Below are positions 7,551 to 15,551 of a stretch of DNA of 64,000 bases, piece by piece (within the stretch, counting starts at the first letter, position 1; every line of letters starts with the position of its first letter). The stretch covers positions 89,590 through 153,589 of the forward strand of contig CAKASQ030000061.1 in NCBI GenBank assembly GCA_916988195.3, in the 5' to 3' direction. The position numbers were made by a program, and so were the translations under genes. The DNA is from Oscillospiraceae bacterium (lineage in GTDB: Bacteria > Bacillota > Clostridia > Oscillospirales > Oscillospiraceae). A model generated the notes under the pieces. The model saw nothing but the letters and a program-made list of their open reading frames with translations. It searched no databases and had not been told where the DNA came from.

Positions 7551-8315
7551 ATGAAAAAGATGATCGCAATGATCCTCGCGCTCGCCTGCGTATTTAGCTT
7601 TGCGGCCTGCGCAAGCAAGAAGACAGATGACACCATCGGCGCAGAGAGTCCTTCGACCTCCGAGCAGCAGACCCAGACGCCTTCCGAAGACGCGGCAGCA
7701 GAGGAGCAGCCCTCTGACGACGCAGTTGCGACCATGCCCGACGACGACATGATCGACGATGAATTTGGCGTGGACGGCTCTGCGGCGCAGGAACCGGAAG
7801 GCGGAGAAAGTGCGGCAGAAGGCGGCACGGAAAAGGAAGAAAGCAAGCAGGCGGCGCTCGAGCTTCTCAACAAGGTCTGGTCGAGCTACACGGAGGACGA
7901 AAAGTTCCCGGCGGCCGGCGGTGACTATGACAACAGCGTGGACGATGCGGCGGGCGCAGTGAACATTGCGAACGCGGAAAACCTTTCGTACCTGTTTACC
8001 TTCCCGGCATCCGACGCTGTAAAGCTCGATGGCGCGGCGTCCCTGATGCACATGATGAACGGCAATACATTTACCTGCGGCGCGTTCCATGCGGCCAATG
8101 CGGAGGACGTTTCTTCCATCGTGGAGGATATTCACGCGGAGATTTCGGGCAAGCACTGGATGTGCGGCTTCCCGGATAAAATGCTCATCGCGACGAGCGG
8201 CAATCTGATCGTGTCGGTCTACGGCGATGAGGAGCTGGTCAACACCTTCCGCGACAAGCTGCTCGCGGTCGATAGCAGTTTCACGGCGGCCTACGACGAA
8301 GCCATCGACGCGTAA
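7551..8315 (+). CDS. Lipoprotein of unknown function
   Basis: The 254-residue protein has a lipoprotein signal (MKKMIAMILALACVFSF, then AACAS). An acidic, Glu/Ser/Ala-rich low-complexity linker covers about residues 22-100, and a globular domain of about 150 residues (from QAALELLNKVWSSY) follows. I recognise no family; membrane-tethered domains of this size are common beside MBOAT/DHHW acylation genes in Clostridia. It has AAAGGAG upstream, lies 65 bases after the second serpin and 26 bases before the MBOAT gene, and may belong to either group. Confidence 0.75.
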   Translation: MKKMIAMILALACVFSFAACASKKTDDTIGAESPSTSEQQTQTPSEDAAAEEQPSDDAVATMPDDDMIDDEFGVDGSAAQEPEGGESAAEGGTEKEESKQAALELLNKVWSSYTEDEKFPAAGGDYDNSVDDAAGAVNIANAENLSYLFTFPASDAVKLDGAASLMHMMNGNTFTCGAFHAANAEDVSSIVEDIHAEISGKHWMCGFPDKMLIATSGNLIVSVYGDEELVNTFRDKLLAVDSSFTAAYDEAIDA

Positions 8316-8341
8316 ATCCATATCATCCGACAGGAGGCTCT

Positions 8342-9745
8342 ATGCTTTTTTCCAGTATCCCGTTTTTGTATTACTTTTTGCCGCTGGTGCTGGCAGTCTA
8401 TTTTCTGGTTCCGCGCGGCTTAAAAAACGCCGTGCTGTTTGCATCGAGCCTCCTGTTTTACGCTTGGGGCGAGCCAAGGTTCTGCCTGTTTATGCTGCTG
8501 AGCATCTTGCAGGGCTATGTGTTCGGGCGGCTGATCGAAAAGAATGCTGAGAATCGGAAGTGGTCAAAGATATTTTTGACCGCTTCTGTTCTGCTCAGCC
8601 TCGGACTTCTCGGCTACTGCAAATACGCGGACTTTTTTATTTCGAGCTTGAACGCCGTGACGGGGCTGTCTTTGAAATTGCTGCGTGTCGCGCTTCCCAT
8701 CGGCATCAGCTTTTATACGTTTCAGATCCTGAGTTACGTTGTAGATGTGTACCGAAGGGACGTTCCCGCGCAGAAAAGCTTCTTGAAGCTCGGCACGTAT
8801 ATTGCGATGTTCCCACAGCTCATTGCGGGCCCCATCGTGCGCTACGCAGAGATCGCGCCGCAGCTGGACGCGCGGGAGACGACGTTCGAGGATATCGCGG
8901 CGGGCGCGGGCCGGTTTGTGATCGGACTGTCTAAAAAAGTTTTACTTGCAAATGTGCTCTATGAGATTATCACAGTCTTTCAGAAAAGCCGGGACTTATC
9001 CGTCCTTTTTTATTGGCTCTACGCCGTGAGCTTCACCTTGCAGCTCTATTTTGACTTTTCGGGCTACAGCGATATGGCCATCGGCCTTGGCAGAATTTTT
9101 GGCTTCCATTTCTCCGAGAACTTCGACTATCCGTATATCTCCGGCTCTATCACGGAGTTCTGGCGGCGCTGGCACAAGAGCCTCGGATCGTGGTTTCGGG
9201 ACTATGTTTATATTCCGCTGGGCGGCAACCGTGTGTCAAACGCCAAATGGCTGCGCAACATTCTTGTTGTCTGGCTTCTCACGGGACTTTGGCACGGGGC
9301 GAGCTGGAACTTCGTTTTATGGGGGCTCGGGTTTGCTGTGCTTCTCGTGGCGGAGAAGCTTCTGTATAAAGAGCGGTTGGAAAAAACGCATGTGCTCAAG
9401 CATGTGTATGTGCTGCTTTTTGTGACGCTGAGCTTTGTACTCTTTAACGCAAGTTCCGTGAAAGAGGCTGCTTCGCAGATCGGCGCAATGTTCGGCGCGG
9501 ACGGACTGCCGCTTGTGAGCGCGGAGAGTCTGTATTACGCGAAAAGCTACGCCGTGACGTTCCTGATTGCCGCCGTCGGCGCAACGCCGGTCTGTAAAAA
9601 CCTGATTTGCAGGCTTGCACAGACTAAATCCGGCGCGCGGGCAATGACGGTTTTGCAGCCAGCCTGGCTTCTTTTATTGCTCGCGGCGTGTACGGCGTTT
9701 CTGGTGGACGGTTCGTTTAATCCGTTCTTGTATTTCAGATTCTAG
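8342..9745 (+). CDS. MBOAT family O-acyltransferase (AlgI/PatA-like)
   Basis: This 467-residue polytopic membrane protein belongs to the membrane-bound O-acyltransferase family. It shows the family signature SITEFWRRWHKSLGSWFRDY, followed by IPLGG and the catalytic histidine in TGLWHGASWNF (His318). About ten hydrophobic segments are visible. AlgI-type proteins move acyl groups across the membrane to exported polysaccharides or peptidoglycan, together with an extracytoplasmic SGNH/DHHW partner. The next gene is such a partner, eight bases downstream. The acceptor cannot be read from the sequence; capsule, secondary cell-wall polymer or peptidoglycan are all possible. Confidence 0.93.
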   Translation: MLFSSIPFLYYFLPLVLAVYFLVPRGLKNAVLFASSLLFYAWGEPRFCLFMLLSILQGYVFGRLIEKNAENRKWSKIFLTASVLLSLGLLGYCKYADFFISSLNAVTGLSLKLLRVALPIGISFYTFQILSYVVDVYRRDVPAQKSFLKLGTYIAMFPQLIAGPIVRYAEIAPQLDARETTFEDIAAGAGRFVIGLSKKVLLANVLYEIITVFQKSRDLSVLFYWLYAVSFTLQLYFDFSGYSDMAIGLGRIFGFHFSENFDYPYISGSITEFWRRWHKSLGSWFRDYVYIPLGGNRVSNAKWLRNILVVWLLTGLWHGASWNFVLWGLGFAVLLVAEKLLYKERLEKTHVLKHVYVLLFVTLSFVLFNASSVKEAASQIGAMFGADGLPLVSAESLYYAKSYAVTFLIAAVGATPVCKNLICRLAQTKSGARAMTVLQPAWLLLLLAACTAFLVDGSFNPFLYFRF

Positions 9746-9753
9746 GAGGCGGG

Positions 9754-10854
9754 ATGATGCGAAAAAAACAATCGATGCTGACTGTCCTGCTTCTGGGCGT
9801 GTTTCTCTTTGGCTTTGCCGTTTGGGGTATTTTGAAGCCTGCGGACGCGCAGTCGCAGTCCGAGCGGCGGGATCTGGCGCAGGCTCCGGCGTTTTCGCTT
9901 TCAGCGTTTGCAAGCGGAAAATGGACGGGCAGCTTTGAAAGCTACACGCTCGACCAGTTCCCGCTGCGTGAGCAGTTCCGGACACTCAAGAGCCTTGTCT
10001 CGCTCGGCGTGTTCCGGCAGAAGGACAACCACGGCGTATATTTTGCCGATGGGGTGGTCGCGAAGCTCGAGTACCCGATGAACGAGGAATCGTTAGCGCA
10101 CGCGCAGGAGCGGTTTGGTTTTGTCTATGACAGGTATCTCAAGGGTACGAACGTCAAGACATACCTGTCGGTCATTCCGGACAAAAACTATTTTCTGGCA
10201 TCACAGAACGGCTATCCGGCGCTGGGCTACGACGTGTTTTTTGCCTCGATGCAAACCGCTCTCCCGTGGGCGAGCTGGATTGACCTGACCGGCAGCCTCA
10301 CAATTGACGATTACTACAAAACCGATCTTCACTGGCGGCAGGAAAAGCTGCTGCCTGCGGCGAAAACAATCGCGGACGCAATGGGTGCGGAGATTTCCGG
10401 CGAGTTTACCGAGCACGAGCTGGACCGCGACTATTATGGGCTCTACTATGGCTATGCAGCGCTTCCGGTAAAGCCCGAGAAAATTTCGTATCTGACGAAC
10501 AATGCCATCGAAAACGCCGTGGTAACGAATTTCGAAACAAATCAGAAGACGGCGGTCTACGACATGGAAAAGGCGGCAGGGAAGGACCCCTACGAAATGT
10601 TCCTGTCCGGCTCGGTGTCGCTGCTTACGATCGAGAACCCAAGCGCAAAAACAGACAAGGAGCTTGTCATTTTCCGGGATTCGTTCGCGAGCAGTCTCGC
10701 GCCGCTTCTTCTGGAGGGGTACGCGAAGATCACGCTCGTCGATATCCGGTATCTGCCGAGCGCGCGGCTGGGAAGCTTTGTGACATTTGACAAGCAGGAC
10801 GTGCTGTTTTTATACAGTGTGCCCGTGCTCAACAACAGCGAGACCATCAAATAA
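9754..10854 (+). CDS. DHHW family protein (AlgJ/AlgX-like SGNH acyltransferase partner)
   Basis: The 366-residue protein has one N-terminal membrane anchor (about residues 8-27), so the rest faces outside. It carries KTDLHWRQ (D191, H193, W194), matching the D-x-H-W core of the DHHW/AlgX group, and FRDSFASS with Ser310 as the likely nucleophile of the SGNH-type fold. In alginate-like systems this partner completes acyl transfer begun by the MBOAT protein. It directly follows the MBOAT gene and is closed by a strong terminator. The start is one of two adjacent ATG codons; AGGAGG favours the first. Confidence 0.85.
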   Translation: MMRKKQSMLTVLLLGVFLFGFAVWGILKPADAQSQSERRDLAQAPAFSLSAFASGKWTGSFESYTLDQFPLREQFRTLKSLVSLGVFRQKDNHGVYFADGVVAKLEYPMNEESLAHAQERFGFVYDRYLKGTNVKTYLSVIPDKNYFLASQNGYPALGYDVFFASMQTALPWASWIDLTGSLTIDDYYKTDLHWRQEKLLPAAKTIADAMGAEISGEFTEHELDRDYYGLYYGYAALPVKPEKISYLTNNAIENAVVTNFETNQKTAVYDMEKAAGKDPYEMFLSGSVSLLTIENPSAKTDKELVIFRDSFASSLAPLLLEGYAKITLVDIRYLPSARLGSFVTFDKQDVLFLYSVPVLNNSETIK

Positions 10855-10860
10855 AGAACG

Positions 10861-10897
10861 AAGCGGGAGACAAGCCAAAGCTTGTCTCCCGCTTTTT
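10861..10897 (+). terminator. Intrinsic terminator after the MBOAT/DHHW operon
   Basis: AAGCGGGAGACAAGC, a four-base loop and GCTTGTCTCCCGC are followed by TTTTT, a near-perfect 15-bp stem. Confidence 0.9.
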
Positions 10898-10974
10898 GCC
10901 GGAATTCAGAAAAATTAAGAAATTTCAGGAAAATTCTGTGCTATACTGAGAAAAACGCGAAAGGGGAGATCGGA

Positions 10975-12351
10975 ATGAAACGAGCGATTGCCGGTTTATT
11001 GGCAGGACTTCTGGTTTTGTCGCTAGCCGCGTGCCATGAACGGGAGGTTCAGACGCAGCAGATGCCCGAGACCATGCAGGAGGAAGCGCCCGCACCGGAA
11101 GCAAAACCGGAAGAGAAAATGCCCGCCGCGCCGGAAACCGAGCCGGGACAGGAAGCGCCTGCCGTTGGGCTTTCGGAGATTTTTTCCTCGGAGATGGGCG
11201 TGGCTTCGGCGGCGGAACTGGACGAGGAAGCGCGGGCATATTTCTTTGACTTTGCCGAGCGGTGGCGGCTGGACCTCCTGCCGGTGCCGACGGACGGCGT
11301 CTGGCCGGAGAAGACGGAAGCGTATCTTGAGTGGCTTGAGGTGACAACGCCTTGGGAGGAACGAACCGGGCGCATACCGGTGCGGGAGGCGATGGAGCGC
11401 GTGATGGCGGAGTTTTATGGTGTGCCGACGCTTTCCAATGACGGCGCGTGGGAGATCAAAGATGGCGCCTACGTGAGCCCGTTTATGGATGAAAGTGAGT
11501 ATCAGGTGCGGCTGCCGGAGCTGATTTCGTGGCAGACGGGCGCGCTGGGAACATATTACACGCTGACGCTGGCCCCGGGCAATTGGGACGAAGGGTATCG
11601 GGAGCTTCGGGAGCGCTATGTGCAGGACGCGGAAATTCTGGAGGAGTCTGCGGGGCGCGTCTATGTAAGCTTTTTGCTCAATGATGACGGCGCGCCGGTC
11701 TTTACGAACAAGGTGCGCGCAGCAGATGGGGAAGCGCCCGATTACGTGGTTGCGCCGGAATTTGCGCCGGGGCTTTCCCGGCTGGGGCAGGACGCGGCAT
11801 GGTTCCGGGCGCGGGAGGCGGCGCAGGAATGGCCGGGCCTTACGTGGAATGGCACGTCCATCTATGATCTGCTAATGGACGAGCTGAAAACGGTCTACGG
11901 AGAGCCGGAACGAATCTCGCATGAGCCGTTTCTTCAGGAGGAATATTACGATGTGGTCGAGTTCCCGGACGGCTCGCAAGCGGGCGGCATCTGCTACGTA
12001 GATACGAGCATGAAAAAGCCAAATGCGGCGTATCTTCGCTTGCTCGAGGGCACGGACGCTTGCGGCGTGACGGCGGGGGAGGACTACCGGGAGGCTGCCA
12101 ACCGATTTCCGCGCGCAGGGCTCCCTGCTATCTATCGCGTAGACGAGCACACGGCGCTGCTGCTTCTTGGCGGCGAGGTGCGCTACATGGGGAAATACAG
12201 CCTCATCGAGTACACAGACGGCGAACCGACCACACTCATGATCTGCGACGAGACGGCGATGTGCTTCCAAATCGAAGACAGCAAAATCGCCGCCGTCAGC
12301 TATCACGCACCGGAGGAGGCCAAGCAATTGCCTCTTACGAGATGTCCATAA
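10975..12351 (+). CDS. Lipoprotein of unknown function, 458 residues
   Basis: A lipoprotein signal (MKRAIAGLLAGLLVLSL, then AACHE) is followed by a Pro/Glu/Ala-rich linker (about residues 22-60) and a soluble domain of about 390 residues with many Trp, Tyr and acidic residues. I recognise no family. The ATG at 10975 is preferred over an upstream in-frame start because AAGGGGAG precedes it and the signal peptide begins there. TATACT at about 10940 could be its -10 box. It stands alone between a terminator and a palindromic repeat. Confidence 0.75.
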   Translation: MKRAIAGLLAGLLVLSLAACHEREVQTQQMPETMQEEAPAPEAKPEEKMPAAPETEPGQEAPAVGLSEIFSSEMGVASAAELDEEARAYFFDFAERWRLDLLPVPTDGVWPEKTEAYLEWLEVTTPWEERTGRIPVREAMERVMAEFYGVPTLSNDGAWEIKDGAYVSPFMDESEYQVRLPELISWQTGALGTYYTLTLAPGNWDEGYRELRERYVQDAEILEESAGRVYVSFLLNDDGAPVFTNKVRAADGEAPDYVVAPEFAPGLSRLGQDAAWFRAREAAQEWPGLTWNGTSIYDLLMDELKTVYGEPERISHEPFLQEEYYDVVEFPDGSQAGGICYVDTSMKKPNAAYLRLLEGTDACGVTAGEDYREAANRFPRAGLPAIYRVDEHTALLLLGGEVRYMGKYSLIEYTDGEPTTLMICDETAMCFQIEDSKIAAVSYHAPEEAKQLPLTRCP

Positions 12352-12356
12352 TCAAT

Positions 12357-12464
12357 GCGTAGGGGGCGATGCCCACATCGCCCCAAGGGAAGCGGCGAAT
12401 TCGCATTGGATTTCCGTAAAATCGGCGTAATTTGCCGGGTCGATGTGGGCATCGCCCCCTACGC
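12357..12464 (+). repeat. Dispersed 108-bp palindromic repeat, copy 2
   Basis: The outer 24 bases are a perfect terminal inverted repeat (GCGTAGGGGGCGATGCCCAC.. and its complement). The core shares CGAATTCGCATTGGATTTCC with copy 1 (4608-4715). It lies six bases after the stop codon of the lipoprotein gene. It may also act as a transcript-end hairpin. Confidence 0.85.
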
Positions 12465-12513
12465 GTTTAGCGGAAGCTGAACGAAATACCGGGGCGGAAT
12501 ACAAGAATCTGGA

Positions 12514-12550
12514 CAAAAAGCGCACCGCACAGAGAGCATTGTGCGGTGCG
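12514..12550 (-). terminator. Intrinsic terminator after the OadG-like gene
   Basis: On the minus strand CGCACCGCAC and GTGCGGTGCG form a perfect 10-bp stem followed by CTTTTT. Confidence 0.8.
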
Positions 12551-12569
12551 CGGGGCGTTTTATGTAGAA

Positions 12570-12926
12570 TCAATCCTTGATCTCGCGGATGGAGATGAAG
12601 CGCAGCTCGTTGAGGGGCTTTCCGAGCTTGTCGGCGACGATGGCCATGAGCATGGCGGCCGTCCGGTCGGGAACATCGTGGAGCTTCACTTCGCCCGCAG
12701 AGCCAGGGGCGACTGCTTTCACGGCAGGTGCTGCAGGAGCGGCGGGCGCGGGAGCAGGAGCGGCGGCCTTTGCGGCAGCTTCTTTATTCTGCATGATTTT
12801 GCCGGAGGCCTTGGTGACGAGCATCAGCAAAATGAGGCCGAAAAATACGACGGCCATACCGAGCACGACGATCAAGGCTGCCGTTCCGATCGGAACATTT
12901 ACCATTGCCTGGTTAATCAGAAACAT
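12570..12926 (-). CDS. OadG-like sodium-pump decarboxylase gamma subunit
   Basis: The 118-residue protein has one membrane helix (about residues 16-40, ALIVVLGMAVVFFGLILLML), then an Ala/Pro-rich linker (about 53-75) and a short C-terminal domain. This is the pattern of the gamma subunit of oxaloacetate or methylmalonyl-CoA decarboxylase sodium pumps, which anchors and assembles the complex. No carboxyltransferase, biotin carrier or beta subunit is in the window. A TATAAT at 12982-12977 on the minus strand could serve as its promoter, and a terminator follows. Assignment rests on topology and the helix pattern, since the family is poorly conserved. Confidence 0.7.
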   Translation of the reverse strand: MFLINQAMVNVPIGTAALIVVLGMAVVFFGLILLMLVTKASGKIMQNKEAAAKAAAPAPAPAAPAAPAVKAVAPGSAGEVKLHDVPDRTAAMLMAIVADKLGKPLNELRFISIREIKD

Positions 12927-13037
12927 CTTGTTTTTCTCCTTCTTCCAAAACCGCGTCGCGGCCGATTTCGGGAGTCATTATACCGTGAAAGTACGTTAAA
13001 GCGGCGTTAAAGAAGAAGGCAATTCTGAAAGGATTCG

Positions 13038-13724
13038 TTAACGGCTGAGCGCGCCGGGAATCGGCGCAATGAGGCGAAAATGACAGCGCTCGGTTTGTAG
13101 CAGACCGTCTTTTTGAAGGCGCGAAAGCTCTGCGGACATGGCCGAGCGCTCGATGCACAGATAGTCTGCCAGCTGCTGGCGGTCGAAGGGAATGTCAAAT
13201 TCCAGCGAGCCCTGCCGGAGCGACTCGGACGAGAGATAGGACAGAAGCTTTTCCCGTGTGCGGCGCTTGCTCATGTGGGTGATCTTATCGTTCAGCTGCA
13301 AATTTTTCTTTGCCAGGACAGACACAAGATTCCGGATGAGCAGCGCGTGCTGCGGGCAGGTCTCCGAGCAGACGGTGAGGATCCGCTGGATGCTCAGGAA
13401 CATGACCTTCGCAGGCGCGTTTGCGACGATGCTGACGTTCAGCACCGCACCCGGCGTTGCGGCGAAGGGCTCGGCAAATGTGCCGGGCGGCTGGATTTTC
13501 CCCATGATGTTCCGCTCGCCCCATAAATCTTCCTGTATGGCAAGGGCAGAGCCGGAAAGAAGCAGCCCCATCGCCTGCGTCGGGCTTCCAGCGAGAAGAA
13601 TGTACTCGCCCGCACCGAACTCACGCACCGTCGCGCCCACGCAGTGCAGAACAGACTGAATCTGTCCGGGCACCATCGCGGCGAACAGGGGCGATTTTTG
13701 CAGCAGCGGTAAATATTTTTCCAT
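13038..13724 (-). CDS. Crp/Fnr family transcriptional regulator
   Basis: The 228-residue protein has a cyclic-nucleotide-binding beta barrel (about residues 10-125) and a C-terminal helix-turn-helix (about 168-200; FDRQQLADYLCIERSAMSAE). The Arg and Ser that contact cAMP in Crp are not obvious, and no N-terminal cysteine cluster as in Fnr is visible, so the effector is unknown. GGAGG precedes the start at 13724. The gene is divergent from a zinc-ribbon protein 95 bases away, a likely target. Regulators of this type in anaerobes often control hybrid cluster protein or redox genes, but none is adjacent. Confidence 0.88.
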   Translation of the reverse strand: MEKYLPLLQKSPLFAAMVPGQIQSVLHCVGATVREFGAGEYILLAGSPTQAMGLLLSGSALAIQEDLWGERNIMGKIQPPGTFAEPFAATPGAVLNVSIVANAPAKVMFLSIQRILTVCSETCPQHALLIRNLVSVLAKKNLQLNDKITHMSKRRTREKLLSYLSSESLRQGSLEFDIPFDRQQLADYLCIERSAMSAELSRLQKDGLLQTERCHFRLIAPIPGALSR

Positions 13725-13818
13725 CGCACAACCTCCAGTGTTGGAAATCGAACAGAACCTCTTGCGTCATTGTACTATAATACGATCAGAAAGACAAGCA
13801 CAGAAAGGGGAGTGCACT

Positions 13819-14106
13819 ATGCTGTATTCCGGATGCCAGAGCAAATCCAAGGAGATTTCCATCACGGAGAAAATCTGCCCGCAGTGCGGAAATCCCGTCG
13901 AGCTTTTTTCGACCGATACCGAGGTGACCTGCGACAAGTGCGGCTTTGTGATCTACAACGACATGCTCAGCTGCGTGCAGTGGTGCAAATACGCCAGAAA
14001 ATGCGTCGGCGACCAGATGTATGAGCAGATGATGGAAATCGCGAAGCACAACAAGGAAAAGGCCGCAAAGGAGCGTGCGGAAAAGGCCGCCGCAAAAGCG
14101 CAATAG
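13819..14106 (+). CDS. Small zinc-ribbon protein with Cys-rich centre
   Basis: The 95-residue protein has a zinc ribbon formed by CPQC and CDKC (about residues 23-26 and 41-44), then a second Cys motif CVQWCKYARKC (about 54-64) and a charged helical tail rich in Lys, Glu and Ala. The second motif could bind a metal or Fe-S cluster. I do not know a function. AAAGGGGAG precedes the ATG, and TATAAT at about 13775 gives a -10 box. Divergence from the Crp/Fnr regulator suggests it is controlled by it. Confidence 0.75.
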   Translation: MLYSGCQSKSKEISITEKICPQCGNPVELFSTDTEVTCDKCGFVIYNDMLSCVQWCKYARKCVGDQMYEQMMEIAKHNKEKAAKERAEKAAAKAQ

Positions 14107-14108
14107 AA

Positions 14109-14141
14109 CCGGTATCCCGGGAGGCAGACGCTTCCCGGGAC
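14109..14141. terminator. Hairpin between convergent genes
   Basis: CGGTATCCCGGGAGG and CTTCCCGGGACCG form a GC-rich stem between the zinc-ribbon gene and spoIVB. The U-tract is weak on both strands, so termination efficiency is uncertain. Confidence 0.4.
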
Positions 14142-14145
14142 CGCT

Positions 14146-15129
14146 TTACTGGTACGCCTCGCACTGCGTGAGCATGTTTTGCAGGAAAATGCCGTAGCCC
14201 TGCTCGGGGCGGTTGACAAGGACGTGTGTGACGGCCCCAATGAGCCTGCCGTCCTGTAGGATCGGGCTTCCGGACATGCCCTGGACGATGCCGCCGGTGA
14301 CTGCAAGAAGGCGCTCGTCGGTGACGGTGAGAAGGAGGTTCCGCCCGTTTTCCGCCTGCGGATAAAGCTTATCGATGCGCACACAATATTCCCGGGTTTC
14401 TTTGCCGTCGACGTTTGCGAGAATGACCGCCGCGCCCGTATGGATCTGCGATGCGTCCGCAACCGGAACACTCTCGCTCTGCGGCAGAGCGGTGAGTTTG
14501 CCGAAAATGCCGTGCGGCTCGTTCTGCGAGACGGAGCCAAGCGGGTCTGCAACGTCAAAGCTCCCATGGAGCTCGCCCGGCGTGCCGCGCACGCCCTTTT
14601 TCACGTCTGTGACGCTCGACGGGACAAGCACGCCGCCGGAGATGGCAAGCGGCTGCGCGGAGGTAAGTCCCGCGACGCCGTGTCCCAGCGCGCCATACAC
14701 GCCGGTCTCCGGGTCAAAGAATGTGATCGTTCCGATGCCGGAAATGTTGTCACGGACGGAAATGCCGAGGCGGTAGCCGGTTTCCGTTTTCTCGGGGGTC
14801 AGATAAAATTCCGCCTGCTTTTCGCCCCGGCGGACGCTGAGGCAGACGCTTTTGCCGCTCGATAAGCGAAGCGACGCGTCCTGCACGGAGGAGACGCGCG
14901 TGCCGTCAATTTTCAAAATGGTATCGCCCGCGCGAAGCCCGGCCCTTTGTGCAGGAGCCTGCTCATCAAGCGCGGTAATGAGAAGCCCTCCGGTATAGAG
15001 CTTGATGCCCGCCGTATGGCCGCAGGGCACGAGCCGGTCCGGCATGGCGGCAAGGGTCTGCATACAGAGCGCAGCCGCAAGAAAAAGCGCCGTAAACGTC
15101 CGGCGCAGCGTCAAAGTCATGTGTTTCAT
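14146..15129 (-). CDS. spoIVB: SpoIVB-like sporulation serine peptidase
   Basis: The 327-residue protein has an N-terminal hydrophobic anchor (about residues 5-24), a PDZ domain (about 45-110; LRAGDTILKIDG) and the S55 peptidase domain with FFDPETGVYGALGHG and the serine motif GMSGSPI (about 284-290). SpoIVB is secreted from the forespore and triggers sigma-K processing by cleaving SpoIVFA, so the organism is probably a spore former. The ATG at 15129 follows GAGAGGA; an upstream in-frame start lacks a binding site. It is monocistronic here. Confidence 0.92.
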   Translation of the reverse strand: MKHMTLTLRRTFTALFLAAALCMQTLAAMPDRLVPCGHTAGIKLYTGGLLITALDEQAPAQRAGLRAGDTILKIDGTRVSSVQDASLRLSSGKSVCLSVRRGEKQAEFYLTPEKTETGYRLGISVRDNISGIGTITFFDPETGVYGALGHGVAGLTSAQPLAISGGVLVPSSVTDVKKGVRGTPGELHGSFDVADPLGSVSQNEPHGIFGKLTALPQSESVPVADASQIHTGAAVILANVDGKETREYCVRIDKLYPQAENGRNLLLTVTDERLLAVTGGIVQGMSGSPILQDGRLIGAVTHVLVNRPEQGYGIFLQNMLTQCEAYQ

Positions 15130-15347
15130 CCCGCAAAATCCTCTCCCAAATCGCTGATCTCGAAGTTTAATATGGCGCGCGGCGGGAGATTCCACGCACG
15201 AAACCGGCTAGTAAAAACAAGGCGGATTTCCTTGTCAAAAGCTGAGACGAGATGGCCTTTTTCATGCGGGGCGGCGCGTTTTGCGGGGGCGGGAAATGGG
15301 CAGTACGGAAAAAATTGCGGGATTTGCTGATTTTTGAAAAATAACGC

Positions 15348-15375
15348 TTGACAAATGAGCAAAGCTCGCTATAAT
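15348..15375 (+). promoter_or_regulatory. Promoter of tRNA-Gln
   Basis: TTGACA (15348-15353) and TATAAT (15370-15375) are 16 bases apart, both consensus. Confidence 0.85.
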
Positions 15376-15405
15376 AATACTTGCGTTTCGGCGCTGCGGC
15401 AATTT

Positions 15406-15479
15406 AGGGGATTTGTGTAACGGTAGCACACCGGACTCTGACTCCGTTTGCGGGGGTTCGAATCCCTCATCCCCTGCCA
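15406..15479 (+). tRNA. tRNA-Gln (anticodon CTG)
   Basis: The acceptor arms AGGGGAT and ATCCCCT pair, the anticodon loop CTCTGAC reads CTG, and the T arm contains GGTTCGAATCC. The discriminator G and the CCA end are encoded. It has its own promoter and terminator. Confidence 0.95.
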
Positions 15480-15481
15480 AG

Positions 15482-15520
15482 AAGAGCTTTGAGATTTGTC
15501 TCAAGGCTCTTTCTTTTTTT
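15482..15520 (+). terminator. Intrinsic terminator after tRNA-Gln
   Basis: AAGAGC..TGAGA and TCTCA..GGCTCTT form a stem followed by TCTTTTTTT. Confidence 0.8.
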
Positions 15521-15551
15521 GAATCTCAAGTACGTGAGGATGGATGATACC

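Noticed and set aside
7344..8321. Minus-strand ORF of 325 residues opposite the acidic lipoprotein
   Set aside because: It is Arg/Val-rich, antisense to a gene with a clear signal peptide and ribosome binding site.
12357..12464. Repeat cluster considered as a CRISPR array
   Set aside because: The repeats are single dispersed palindromes, not regularly spaced direct repeats with unique spacers, and no cas gene is present.
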